Part shown: in pieces, positions 8,209 to 17,666 of the stretch
How the letters are laid out: the number at the start of each line of letters is the position of its first letter
How positions within the stretch are numbered: the stretch's first letter is position 1
Origin: JALNZF01 sp964447405
GTDB lineage: Bacteria; Nitrospirota; UBA9217
Reading direction: 5' to 3'
Length of the DNA: 64,000 nt
Assembly: GCA_964447405.1 (NCBI GenBank)
Contig: CAYUSP010000007.1
Location: forward strand, 47,770-111,769
The notes under the pieces: model-generated
Database searches by the model: none
What the model saw: the letters and a program-made list of their open reading frames with translations, nothing else
What the model was told of the DNA's origin: nothing
Program-made: the position numbers and the translations under genes

Positions 8209-10614
8209 ATGCACATCGATCTAAAACATATTGCCATCCCGCTCCGTGAATTCGCGCTGCCTGTTCCCCGAACAGGCAGCATCGAAGCGCATTCGGGGTA
8301 CGGCCGCGCTGCGGAAGAAGGCCGCGAGATCCATCAACGTGTGCAGAGGCAACGGGTAAAAGCCGATCCCTGCTACGAGTCCGAGGTCCCGGTCAGCCGA
8401 TCATTCGAGCGGGAAGGGTACCAGTTCCGGATCCAGGGCCGCATGGATGGGATTTTCAGACAGGATCCTCCGCGGATCGAGGAAATCAAGACCAGTCTTA
8501 CTATCCGGGATCTGAGGCACAGGCTCGTAGAAAATCCGTTTTCGCATCCGTATTGTCTCCAGCTGCTGACCTACGGGTACTTTCACTGGCTCGAATACAC
8601 GGTCATGCCCGTGCTCGTTTTTCATCTGGTGTCCATGCGGGGCAGCCAAGCAGAATCACTCGAACTTAAGCTCGATCCTCCCCAGTACGAGGCCTGGCTG
8701 ACCTTGCGGCTGGATGAACTCGTCCAGGAAGCAGTAAAGGCGGAGAAGCTTGCTGCACGACGAAGGAAGGCAGCTGCAAGACTTGTATTCCCGTTCGAGC
8801 GCCCCCGTCCCGGCCAGAGGGACATCATGCGAATGATAGAGGGAGGAATGGATGAGGAAAGGCCCCTGCTCATCCAGGCGCCGACCGGGATGGGGAAGAC
8901 TGTCGGGATACTCTATCCTGTTCTGAAGGAGGCGCTCGGTCGCGGCCAGAAGGTGGTCTACCTCACACCGAAGAACAGCCAGCATTCGGTTGCCGAGGAC
9001 GCTGTTGTGCGTTTTCAGGAAGCGGGCGCCCGGATCAAATCGCTCACTATCACCGCGAAAGGCAAGATCTGTTTTAAAAACGAGCCGCTCTGCGATCCGG
9101 GCTATTGTGAATTCAGCCTCGATTATTACACCAAAGTACACCGACACGGGATCCTGGACCTCCTCGCGAAAAAGAGGAAACTCAGTGCCCGCACATTCCG
9201 CGCGCTGGGGGAGGAATGCGAGGTCTGTCCCTTCGAATTGCAGCTCGATGGAGCCAGGGAAGCGGATATCGTGATCTGCGACTATAACTATGTCTTTGCG
9301 CCGCGGTCGGCCTTCGGCAGGCTTGCCATGACCTGTTTTGACCAGGAAGGGAAGCCGAACCTCGTGATCGATGAAGCGCATAATCTTCCTTCCCGCGCCA
9401 TGGATTATTACTCCCCGACGCTATCCAGCACGGCGCTTGAGAGCATGCGTGAAGAACTTCGAAATATCCCCCCCCGATTCCGACAAGAGGCTGAAGAGAT
9501 CCTGGACAGCTGCATTCAGACCATCGCCTCCTGCAGGCCTGGGGATACCCTGCGGCCGGCAAGGATCCAGCCTTCTGCTGACCGGTTTCTTGAACAGGAT
9601 TCCCGGCTTCGCGTTTTTTTAACCCGCTATCTCGATTCCGATATCGAGATCAATCGCAACGATGCTGTCATGAAACTATGCTTCTATTGGGCGGAATTCG
9701 CCCATACCCTTGAGTACGCCGCTGATCCTGAACATGACGAGTTTTTCACGACCTTTAAGCCCCACGCGACGGGCGGCAGTATGACGATAACCTGCTGCGA
9801 CGCATCAGTCCTGATCAGGGATTGCTATAAAGCGTACGATCAGGTGATCGGCTTTTCTGCCACGCTCAAGCCTTTCGAGTACTATGCAGGGCTCTCCGGC
9901 CTCGACCCCGAGCGGGTACTGAGCGCGGAATTTCCCAGTCCCTTTCCAAAGGGGAACCGCAAGCTCCTGATCATTCCGCAGATCTCGACCAAGTATGCCG
10001 ACCGAGAGCGGAACTATGCCAGGATCGCGGATGCGATGCAGAGGATAGCGGCGCTTCGCAGGGGGAACTATTTTGCGTTTTTCCCGAGCTTCGAATTCCT
10101 GGAGCGGGTCCGCGCCTTGTTCCAGCCGCCGGAAGGCTTCGGTGTTCTCTGGCAGGAGCGGGACATGAAGGCGCGCCGTGTTGAGGAGGTGCTAAACCAT
10201 CTGCGGTCAACGGCTGGTCCCACGATCCTCTTTGCCGTGCAGGGCGGGACCTTTTCCGAGGGAGTGGACTACCCTGGCGATATGGCGATCGGCGCGTTCG
10301 TGATCGGGCCGCCCTTGCCGAACTTCGACCTCGAACGCGAGTTGATGCGGGAATATTATGAAAAGCGGTACCAGGCAGGTTTTGATTATGCCTATGCCAT
10401 TCCCGCCATGTCCAGGGCTGTCCAGGCAGCAGGCCGTGTCATTCGCTCCGAGAATGACCGGGGGCTCATCGTACTCATGGACCAGCGCTTCGTTTTGCCC
10501 GCATATTCCCGCGCCATGCCCGCGGACTGGTTTGCGTCCGATGCATCGGAGCTTATATCGGAATCGATTCTGAAGGACATTGCGGAGTTCTGGGGCAGAA
10601 GCCCCATTCTTTAA
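8209..10614 (+). CDS. RecB/Cas4-like nuclease fused to an XPD/DinG-type DNA helicase
   Basis: An 801-residue two-part protein. The N-terminus (about 30-150) has a PD-(D/E)XK exonuclease pattern: GREIHQRV with His42, GRMD with Asp80, IEEIK with Glu92 and Lys94, and YCLQLLTY with Gln118. The rest is a superfamily 2 helicase: Walker A APTGMGKT (224-231), cysteines 288, 295, 300, 337 and 340 suited to an iron-sulfur cluster, DEAH (388-391), and a helicase C-terminal domain ending near QAAGRVIRSENDRG. It probably unwinds and trims DNA 5'-3' in repair. It is monocistronic, transcribed away from the sensor kinase. Each catalytic residue expected appears present, so both activities may be live. Confidence 0.88.
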   Translation: MHIDLKHIAIPLREFALPVPRTGSIEAHSGYGRAAEEGREIHQRVQRQRVKADPCYESEVPVSRSFEREGYQFRIQGRMDGIFRQDPPRIEEIKTSLTIRDLRHRLVENPFSHPYCLQLLTYGYFHWLEYTVMPVLVFHLVSMRGSQAESLELKLDPPQYEAWLTLRLDELVQEAVKAEKLAARRRKAAARLVFPFERPRPGQRDIMRMIEGGMDEERPLLIQAPTGMGKTVGILYPVLKEALGRGQKVVYLTPKNSQHSVAEDAVVRFQEAGARIKSLTITAKGKICFKNEPLCDPGYCEFSLDYYTKVHRHGILDLLAKKRKLSARTFRALGEECEVCPFELQLDGAREADIVICDYNYVFAPRSAFGRLAMTCFDQEGKPNLVIDEAHNLPSRAMDYYSPTLSSTALESMREELRNIPPRFRQEAEEILDSCIQTIASCRPGDTLRPARIQPSADRFLEQDSRLRVFLTRYLDSDIEINRNDAVMKLCFYWAEFAHTLEYAADPEHDEFFTTFKPHATGGSMTITCCDASVLIRDCYKAYDQVIGFSATLKPFEYYAGLSGLDPERVLSAEFPSPFPKGNRKLLIIPQISTKYADRERNYARIADAMQRIAALRRGNYFAFFPSFEFLERVRALFQPPEGFGVLWQERDMKARRVEEVLNHLRSTAGPTILFAVQGGTFSEGVDYPGDMAIGAFVIGPPLPNFDLERELMREYYEKRYQAGFDYAYAIPAMSRAVQAAGRVIRSENDRGLIVLMDQRFVLPAYSRAMPADWFASDASELISESILKDIAEFWGRSPIL

Positions 10615-10787
10615 TCCCGAAATCCCGAAGGAACCGGCTTTTGTTCTTTATGTTCGAGAACGTTTTCTTTATAATCGGTAATAAGGACGCATAACTTACA
10701 TGCATGCAGGCTAACCGAAACGAACAGCGATGTATAGCATAGTGAGGGAGCATTCTGGCAGCACGTTATCTTCCAATCGAGGCCTTT

Positions 10788-11309
10788 ATGGAAAAACCCG
10801 AACGGACCCATGCATGCCGATCTATCACGGTTGTTCTCCTGGCATCTCTTTGCGCTGCCGGGTGCGCTTCGGTTTCCGCCGAGGATCTCGCCAAATTTAC
10901 TAGTGACGGTTGCAGCCTGTTCCCTGACGGCTCAATTCGGATCAGCGCCAACTGGTGCGACTGCTGCCTGGAGCATGACTTTAGCTACTGGCAGGGCGGA
11001 ACAACAGAGGAACGCAGGAAGGCGGATGAACAACTCCGCGAATGCGTGCGGGTACGGACGGGCGATAAGACCCTGGCTGAAACGATGTACCGGGGTGTGC
11101 GCGCCGGCGGCCATCCCGCTTTCCCGATGTGGTACCGTTGGGCTTATGGCTGGCCGTATGGCCGGGGCTACGCGCCCCTGACCGATGAAGATCGGCTTCA
11201 GGCAAATCATAAGCTCGACGAATATAGGAAAGCGCATCCAGCCGGTTACTGCCAGGAGAAACATCCTTCTGCTCAGTTCGGTGAAGGGACAAAGAATAGC
11301 AGACAGTGA
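10788..11309 (+). CDS. Lipoprotein with phospholipase A2-like motif
   Basis: A 173-residue exported protein. The signal peptide ends in a lipobox, CAAGC, so Cys26 should be lipidated. The mature part has DGCSLFPDG, like a calcium loop, and then WCDCCLEHDFSYW, matching the CCxxHD active-site helix of phospholipase A2. A His-Asp pair is present, but several of the disulfide cysteines of secreted PLA2 are not. It could be an outer-membrane phospholipase-like enzyme or a non-catalytic relative. The next gene, 66 bp downstream, also encodes a lipoprotein; co-transcription is likely. Confidence 0.7.
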   Translation: MEKPERTHACRSITVVLLASLCAAGCASVSAEDLAKFTSDGCSLFPDGSIRISANWCDCCLEHDFSYWQGGTTEERRKADEQLRECVRVRTGDKTLAETMYRGVRAGGHPAFPMWYRWAYGWPYGRGYAPLTDEDRLQANHKLDEYRKAHPAGYCQEKHPSAQFGEGTKNSRQ

Positions 11310-11375
11310 GGCGAGCACGTTGAATGCCTTTGTGTGGAGATGCAACGTCAGCATGAGAGGGAACTACGAACAATC

Positions 11376-13565
11376 ATGATCGCACGTTTGTTTTTAACCG
11401 TAGTACTGTCTCACTTTCTTTTGGGCTGCGTTCTTCAGACTTCGCAACACTCCTCCTATTGCGAACTGCTTCAGGTAAAACCGACTCTTCATCCAGCCCG
11501 CGAGTCCAAGCCATATCTCGGGATATATATGGCGCCGAAGAAGCTGGAGCCTTCGGTGCGGCCCTGTGCCCATGATCACTTTGTTCAGGCTGCAGGGATC
11601 ATCAACAATTCACCAGCCGCGAAAGCGGGCCTCAAGACCGACGATATCATTCTGACATTGAACGGGCAGGCCATGTGCGGGGAAGCCGGGCGTGTTGTCG
11701 CATTATTTAAAAAAAATGTTGAGAGTCAGGTTCCCGGAGTTCCGGTCCGTATCGAGTTTCTGCGAAACAGCGAAAAGCTCGTTCTCATGGTTTCCCTGGA
11801 GAGACGCCCGATTCATGACCAGCCGGAAGCCAGGCATCCGGAGATGGAGCAATGCCCGGAGCGCGAATCCATGCTGGAGAGCGACCTGCGAACAAGAGGT
11901 TCGTTGTCTGCATTTCATGATGTCACCGACGGTTTGTATGTGCGGTCGAATGTTGTGCATAATCCCGGGTCAACGGATGAACTAAAATTCCATCCGCTCC
12001 AACTGAACGAGGTTACCTATCTGCTGAGGCATCCCCTTCAGTCCGGAGCCGTCGGACGGGAGCTCTCAGATAGAACCAGCGCCCCGCTCCTGGAGTTGAA
12101 CTGGAAAGGAGGCGAACTTCTTTCTCGTGCCGCGGCGCTTCTTGACATTGCCGTGTCCCCGCAGCAAAGCCCTTGCGAGATCAGTTTTCCAGCGCTTCTG
12201 CAGCTCATGGAGGAAACGAGAAGCAGGATTGACAACGCGCTGGGGAATCTTACCCTGGAAGACAAGCTTCTTCTGCAGAACAAGGCCTTCGATCCCGCGG
12301 ACGATGAAAAATGGAACCAGGTCCTGGAACTGTCTCTGAAAGTTAATCGCGCGAAGCTTCTGAATGCCGTCTCCCCCCTGTTCGCATTTCTTACGCAAGA
12401 CAACCTTGTGGTTTTAAAAAAGGACATCAGAAACAGATTCGGAGATGTTAGCCGGCCCGTATTGTATGAAGCTGCTGCTTCTTTCGGCAAGGTCATAGTC
12501 GGCGGGACCGGTCCGAACACCTACACGGAGGACGCCGCGCTAATTCTTGATCTGGGCGGCGATGATCTGTACCTGAACAACGCGGGCGGTACCCGGCCAG
12601 GCATGCCGCTCGCCTTGGTTCTCGACTGGGGGGGCGATGACCGCTACGTGAGCAGAGAAAACTTCTCGCAGGGCGCGGGGCTCCTCGGCAGCGGCATTCT
12701 GATCGATCTTGGCGGCAGGGACACGTTCATGTCCCGCGATGGCAGCCAGGGCGCCGGCTTCTGGGGCATTGGTTTTTTGTATCATGGCGACGGGAATGCC
12801 ACGTACAGCGCGAGAAAGTTTTCGCAGGGCACGAGCCAGATGGGCATCGGCATCCTGGCACAGGGCAGGGGGGATGATCGCTATCTCTGCTCCTACGCAG
12901 GGCAGGGGCTTGGTCTGTTCGGCGGCGCGGGGATGTTGTTCGATAAGGGAGGCAATGACCTCTATCAACTTGGAGGCCTGGTGCCGGATTTGCGCGACCC
13001 GGCAAAGGCGACCCAGAGCTTTGGACAGGGGTTCGGCATGGGCTCCCGGGCGGACAAGGACAAGAATGGCGTTCCCGGAGGCATCGGCATGCTGATCGAT
13101 ATCCAGGGCGACGATGAGTATATTGCCGATTATTTTGCCCAGGGTGCGTCCTATTATTACAGCCTCGGCATCCTCGATGACCATTCAGGCAATGACCAAT
13201 ACTTTTCCGGCCGCTATACCCAGGGCGCGGGGATCCATTCTTCGGTAGGCGTGCTCATCGATCGCGTCGGCAATGATCGCTACTATGCGTCAGTCGGCGT
13301 AGGCCAGGGTATGGGCCATGATTTTGGAGCCGGCTTTCTTGAGGATGATGGAGGTGATGACCAGTATTACGGAGGGACGCTGGTGCAGGGCGCGGCAACG
13401 AATGAAAGTCTCGGCATTCTCTTTGATGATGTTGGAGAGGACCGCCATGCATTCAATGGAGCAGGCCACGGTCATGCCGATGACAAGACAGGCATGGGGA
13501 TCGCGATACACAAGAGAAGCCGGGCCGGCGTATCTTCCATTCTGATAGGGAATGGCAAAGAATAA
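11376..13565 (+). CDS. PDZ-domain lipoprotein with GGDD solenoid repeats
   Basis: A 729-residue exported lipoprotein. The ATG at 11376 is chosen because it starts a signal peptide with the lipobox LLGC; a frame opening at 11334 adds an unlikely hydrophilic prefix. A PDZ domain follows (about 45-140, IINNSPAAKAGLKTDDIILT), then a helical middle region. From about residue 385 to 720 there are about eleven tandem repeats of 26-28 residues of the form GxLxDxGGDDxY followed by QGxG. The repeats suggest a right-handed beta solenoid with acidic, possibly calcium-binding, turns. It is paired with the PLA2-like lipoprotein gene. Function is unknown. Confidence 0.8.
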   Translation: MIARLFLTVVLSHFLLGCVLQTSQHSSYCELLQVKPTLHPARESKPYLGIYMAPKKLEPSVRPCAHDHFVQAAGIINNSPAAKAGLKTDDIILTLNGQAMCGEAGRVVALFKKNVESQVPGVPVRIEFLRNSEKLVLMVSLERRPIHDQPEARHPEMEQCPERESMLESDLRTRGSLSAFHDVTDGLYVRSNVVHNPGSTDELKFHPLQLNEVTYLLRHPLQSGAVGRELSDRTSAPLLELNWKGGELLSRAAALLDIAVSPQQSPCEISFPALLQLMEETRSRIDNALGNLTLEDKLLLQNKAFDPADDEKWNQVLELSLKVNRAKLLNAVSPLFAFLTQDNLVVLKKDIRNRFGDVSRPVLYEAAASFGKVIVGGTGPNTYTEDAALILDLGGDDLYLNNAGGTRPGMPLALVLDWGGDDRYVSRENFSQGAGLLGSGILIDLGGRDTFMSRDGSQGAGFWGIGFLYHGDGNATYSARKFSQGTSQMGIGILAQGRGDDRYLCSYAGQGLGLFGGAGMLFDKGGNDLYQLGGLVPDLRDPAKATQSFGQGFGMGSRADKDKNGVPGGIGMLIDIQGDDEYIADYFAQGASYYYSLGILDDHSGNDQYFSGRYTQGAGIHSSVGVLIDRVGNDRYYASVGVGQGMGHDFGAGFLEDDGGDDQYYGGTLVQGAATNESLGILFDDVGEDRHAFNGAGHGHADDKTGMGIAIHKRSRAGVSSILIGNGKE
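12523..13530 (+). repeat. Tandem protein-coding repeats (about 80 bp units)
   Basis: About eleven diverged units coding for the GGDD-xY / QGxG repeat. The DNA is not identical between units, so the array is old rather than a fresh duplication. One unit holds a longer insert around LVPDLRDPAKATQ. Confidence 0.75.
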
Positions 13566-13589
13566 ATCGAATGCCTCAGCCAGCGGTAT

Positions 13590-16500
13590 TTACGCCCATC
13601 TCCTCATAAGCCACTTTCTGCTCTCTTCCAACAAGAGAATTGCCGGTGCAAAAGAGGCGAGGATCATCCATTCCCGGAAATCGAGCGGGGCGAGGCCGAA
13701 GATGCGCTGCAGCAAGGGAGTATAGATGAGCAGAGCCAGGATGGCGAGTTCCGCGGCGATGCCCCACAGTACCAGCTTGTTCGAAAGCAATCCCGATCGG
13801 AAAACAGACTCCCGATCGGTCCTGCAGGCGAAAACATTGCCGACCTGGCTCGCCACGATGCCCGCAAGGGTCATCGTCGTTGCTGCTGTATAGAGAGGCC
13901 CCGAATCCGCCATGGCCATTCCCGGCCGCCATCCTGTTTGCCAGTAGATGAAGAAGAATCCCGCCAGGGATAAGGCTGCCTCGATGGGCCCCAGAAAACA
14001 GTATGCCCTCAGGAGAAGAGGCAAATCCAGGAGCCTCTTGTTCTGCGCCCGGGGAGGATGGTCCATGATTCCGCGCTCCGGCGGCTCTGTGCCAAGACCG
14101 AGAGCAGGTACCAGGTCCGTGCCGAGGTCCACTGCCAGGATCTGCATCACGGTAAGCGGGAGGGGTATCTTGAAGAGGACGAAGGCGATAAACGGTATGA
14201 CCTCGGGGATGTTGCTGGCAAAGATGTAGGTCACGAATTTTTTAATGTTCGCGTACACTGCCCGTCCTTCTTCAATGGCGGACACGATGGACGCGAAATT
14301 GTCGTCAATGAGGATCATGGCCGCCGCTTCTTTAGCCACATCGGAACCGCGTTTCCCCATGGCAACGCCGATGTCTGCTTTTTTCAGCGCCGGGGCATCG
14401 TTCACGCCGTCTCCGGTAACCGCGACGACTTCGCCCTGGTCTTTCAGTGCCGCGACGATCCGCATCTTGTGCTCCGGCGAGACGCGTGCGAACAGCACTT
14501 CTTTGCCGAGCATCTCCTTCAGCATTGCGTCGTTGGCATTCGCCAGCTCATGTCCGGTCACTACGCGAGGATCATCCGTGCGTACGAGCCCGATCTTCCT
14601 CGCGATCGCGAGGGCGGTAAGCCCGTAATCGCCGGTGATCATGATTGTCTTTATCCCCGCGCGGCGGCACTTTTCCAGCGCCGCAGGCACTTCCGGCCGC
14701 GGCGGGTCCATCATGCCGATCAGTCCCACGAAGACCAGGTCCTTTTCCGTGTTCTCAACGCTGAATCCTTCTGAAAAATCCAGGCTCCGCTTCGCGATGC
14801 AGAGGACGCGGAGCCCTTCCCCCGCCATGATGTCATTGTGCGACAGGATATCCGCGCGAAGGGCTGCTGTCAGCGGTTCGACATGTCCGTTGATGAGGAT
14901 TTGCGCGCAAACGTCCAGTGTCTCGGCAGGCGCACCTTTGACAAGGGCAACAGTGGTACCGTCGATCCGGTTGATGGTCGACATTCTTTTTCTGACGGAT
15001 TCAAAAGGAAGGTGTCCGATCCGGGGAAGGGCCGCGATCCGAGCGGCAACATCGATGCCGCTTTTAGCAGCAACGACGAGCATGGCTCCCTCCGTGGGAT
15101 CGCCAAGGATCGACCATTGGTCCCCGGCGGTGCGCGGAGGGACCAGGCTCGAATTGTTGCACAGAGCGCAGACGTCGAAGAGTTGATACAGGCCGTGGCC
15201 CCGCATTTCTTCCTGAGAGAGGGGTACTCCCTGCATATGAAAATTCCCGGCCGGTTCATACCTGGTGCCGCTCACTTCCAGCATGTTCCCGTTCACCCAC
15301 AACTTCGTAACCGTCATTTCATTGGTTGTGAGGGTCCCGGTCTTGTCCGTGCAGATGACGGTGGTGCATCCAAGTGTTTCGACGGAGGAAAGGCGCTTCA
15401 CCAGTACATTTTTTTTCGCCATCCGCTGGACCGCCATGGCGAGTGAAAGCGATACCGTGGGCAGCAGCCCCTCCGGCACATTGGCAACGATGATCCCGAT
15501 GGCGAAAAGGAATGCCGCGGCAAAACCCAGCTTGCCGACGAAAGTCCCGACCATGAAAAAGAGGACGCCCATGGTTACGGCAATGATCGTAACGATCCGG
15601 GTCACTTTTTCGATCTCCAGCTGCAGCGGACTTTTTTCATCCTTCAACTCCTGAGTGAGCGAGGCGATACGGCCGATCTCCGTATGCATGCCTGTGGCGA
15701 TGACCGCGGCTTTCCCTGCGCCTGAAGAAACGGTCGTTCCCGCAAAGACCAGATTGGGGAGTTCCGCCCAGAGGAAATTCATCCCCCTAGTCACTGCTTC
15801 GGCTGTTTTGTGGATCGGCTTTGATTCGCCGGTCAGGGTGGAGTTGTCGATTCTCATGCCGGATGCTTCGATAAGGCGCGCGTCCGCAGGCACGGCATCT
15901 CCCTCTTCCAGAAGGATGATGTCGCCTGGTACGAGCGTGGTGGCAGGCACTTCCCGCTCCATGCCGTTGCGCAGAACGCGGGTCGTCCGCGGCAGGAGGC
16001 GCTTGAGCGCATCCAGTGCGCGCTCTGCCTTGTATTCCTGCCAAAAGCTAAAGACCGCATTAATGATGATGACGCAGAATATGGCCCAGCCGAGCTCCGG
16101 CATATCGGCTATGAACGAGAGCCCACCTCCGGCCCAGAGCAGCAGGGCGAGCATGTTCGTGAGGTTTCCGGTAAAGCGCACGATAAGCGGTTTTCCCCTG
16201 ACCTGCTTCAGCACATTGGGGCCGAATCGTTCAAGCCGCTTCACGGCCGCTTCCTCCGACAGCCCTTTTTCATCAGTGCCAAGCTCTGCGTAGATCTGCT
16301 CGATGGGGAGCGGGAAGAACAGCTCCTTGCCTCCTTGTTCATGATGGAGGAGGAGGCTCAATACTGCATGGGGGGTCTGCATTCTCTTGAGCGCATGACA
16401 GAGCGCTGTATCGGAGAAATTCGCCGCTGCCTTGGAAAGGAGCTGGAGGTGAAGTTCTGTTTCGTCCGTGGGTGTCAGAAAAAGGAACAAAATATGAACA

Positions 16501-16787
16501 GGATGGCTGTCTCTGGCGGCGAAGGCAACGCCTTTTTTCGAGAGCGCAAGAAGGGCGACCGGCTCGGTGAGGCCCTCCATTCTCGCATGGGGGAAGGCGA
16601 CGCCGCGGCCGACAGCGGTATTGCCTTCAGCTTCCCGGTCCAGCAGGGCCTTGACTATCCCTGCGGCATCCTGAATTTTTCCCGCCTTGCGGAGGATTCC
16701 GGCCATTTCCTCCAGCGCGTTTTTCATATCCCGCGCGCGCAGATTGACGGTGATCACCCGGGTGTCCAGAAAATCGGAGAGCTTCAT
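13590..16787 (-). CDS. PTS EIIA domain fused to a P-type (Na+/K+-like) cation ATPase
   Basis: A 1065-residue membrane protein. Residues 1-150 look like a PTS EIIA domain of the fructose/nitrogen type, with the phosphorylatable His67 in GVAFPHAR. From about 165 it is a complete P-type ATPase: TGES near 320, PEGLLP in M4, DKTGTLT with the phosphorylated Asp near 481, TGDGVNDAP near 794, then M5-M6 with SNIPE..PF, PLPL, DLGTD and a C-terminal pair of helices. The SNIPE-DLGTD series resembles the P2C (Na+/K+) class more than the calcium pumps, but the ion is not provable. A -10 box TATAAT lies 7 nt before the ATG with no Shine-Dalgarno. It converges on the repeat lipoprotein gene. Confidence 0.92.
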   Translation of the reverse strand: MKLSDFLDTRVITVNLRARDMKNALEEMAGILRKAGKIQDAAGIVKALLDREAEGNTAVGRGVAFPHARMEGLTEPVALLALSKKGVAFAARDSHPVHILFLFLTPTDETELHLQLLSKAAANFSDTALCHALKRMQTPHAVLSLLLHHEQGGKELFFPLPIEQIYAELGTDEKGLSEEAAVKRLERFGPNVLKQVRGKPLIVRFTGNLTNMLALLLWAGGGLSFIADMPELGWAIFCVIIINAVFSFWQEYKAERALDALKRLLPRTTRVLRNGMEREVPATTLVPGDIILLEEGDAVPADARLIEASGMRIDNSTLTGESKPIHKTAEAVTRGMNFLWAELPNLVFAGTTVSSGAGKAAVIATGMHTEIGRIASLTQELKDEKSPLQLEIEKVTRIVTIIAVTMGVLFFMVGTFVGKLGFAAAFLFAIGIIVANVPEGLLPTVSLSLAMAVQRMAKKNVLVKRLSSVETLGCTTVICTDKTGTLTTNEMTVTKLWVNGNMLEVSGTRYEPAGNFHMQGVPLSQEEMRGHGLYQLFDVCALCNNSSLVPPRTAGDQWSILGDPTEGAMLVVAAKSGIDVAARIAALPRIGHLPFESVRKRMSTINRIDGTTVALVKGAPAETLDVCAQILINGHVEPLTAALRADILSHNDIMAGEGLRVLCIAKRSLDFSEGFSVENTEKDLVFVGLIGMMDPPRPEVPAALEKCRRAGIKTIMITGDYGLTALAIARKIGLVRTDDPRVVTGHELANANDAMLKEMLGKEVLFARVSPEHKMRIVAALKDQGEVVAVTGDGVNDAPALKKADIGVAMGKRGSDVAKEAAAMILIDDNFASIVSAIEEGRAVYANIKKFVTYIFASNIPEVIPFIAFVLFKIPLPLTVMQILAVDLGTDLVPALGLGTEPPERGIMDHPPRAQNKRLLDLPLLLRAYCFLGPIEAALSLAGFFFIYWQTGWRPGMAMADSGPLYTAATTMTLAGIVASQVGNVFACRTDRESVFRSGLLSNKLVLWGIAAELAILALLIYTPLLQRIFGLAPLDFREWMILASFAPAILLLEESRKWLMRRWA

Positions 16788-16794
16788 AGCTATT

Positions 16795-16800
16795 ATTATA
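16795..16800 (-). promoter_or_regulatory. -10 box TATAAT of the EIIA-ATPase gene
   Basis: A perfect minus-strand TATAAT lies about 7 nt before the ATG at 16787; no convincing -35 box and no ribosome binding site are seen. The layout implies a leaderless transcript. Confidence 0.4.
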
Positions 16801-17063
16801 GCGTGAGAAAGGAATTCGCGAGGGGGAAATCAGGGAGGCAGCGTTCGAAGTTCGGCGAAATCAGGCCGGGATGCCGCAAGGGCTATTTGTATGGCATAAT
16901 AGTATAAGAGGTTTGTTACTCAACCCAAAAATACCGGAGAATCTCGGTTCCGTGCCGACTCAGATTAATCAGGGACCTGTCCTTAGCCAATAGCGAGATC
17001 CTTCACTTCGCGCAGGGTGACAGGGGGAAAACGATCATAGCGATCGACCCGAGGCCTTCATCA

Positions 17064-17645
17064 ATGATTCCGCTCTGGATCAAAATAACCTATACACTCT
17101 TCACCCTTGTCGCCATTACGGTATATATCGTCAAGTACCCGCTTGCGAACTTTCTCTGGGCTTCGGATATCGCCCTGGTCGCGGCCGTGCCCGCGCTCTG
17201 GTTCGAGAGCAGCCTGCTAGCGAGTACGCTGTCGCTGGGGATCCTCCTGCCGGAACTGTTCTGGAACGCCGGCTATTTCGTCCGATTGCTTACCGGGAAA
17301 CGGCTGTCAGGACTGACCGACTACATGTTCGATCCAAAGTTGCCGCGCTATCTCCGGGCGCTCTCGCTGTTCCATGTGTTCCTACCGATCCTGCTGCTGT
17401 GGATGATCTCCGTGCTCGGGTATGCCCGAAAAGCGCTGATCGCTCAGACGCTCCTGGCATGGATCATCCTTCCGCTCACCTATTGGTTGACGGAACCGAG
17501 GCTCAATATCAATGGCGTGTTCGGCCCGGGCAGTAGACCGCAGACCCGGCTGCATCCGGTCGCGTATCTTTGCCTGGTGATGATAGCGTGGCCGCTGATG
17601 GTCTATCTGCCGACCCACGTGCTGTTAAAGGTTGTGTTTGGTTGA
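17064..17645 (+). CDS. Polytopic membrane protein of unknown function
   Basis: A 193-residue protein with about five or six hydrophobic helices: near 7-25, 35-60, 100-118, 125-143 and 168-190. Residue patterns such as NFLWASDIAL and EPRLNINGVFGPG look like conserved features of a membrane-associated protein family seen in many bacteria, but no function is known to me. The start is chosen at an ATG after a weak GAGG. It appears monocistronic, between the divergent ATPase gene and a degenerate pentapeptide-repeat remnant. Confidence 0.65.
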   Translation: MIPLWIKITYTLFTLVAITVYIVKYPLANFLWASDIALVAAVPALWFESSLLASTLSLGILLPELFWNAGYFVRLLTGKRLSGLTDYMFDPKLPRYLRALSLFHVFLPILLLWMISVLGYARKALIAQTLLAWIILPLTYWLTEPRLNINGVFGPGSRPQTRLHPVAYLCLVMIAWPLMVYLPTHVLLKVVFG

Positions 17646-17666
17646 GGGGAGAAGGATGTGTTTCCT

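Noticed and set aside
8209..8700. Cas4-like nuclease as a sign of CRISPR
   Set aside because: The nuclease is fused to a repair helicase; there are no cas1/cas2 genes and no direct-repeat array anywhere in the window.
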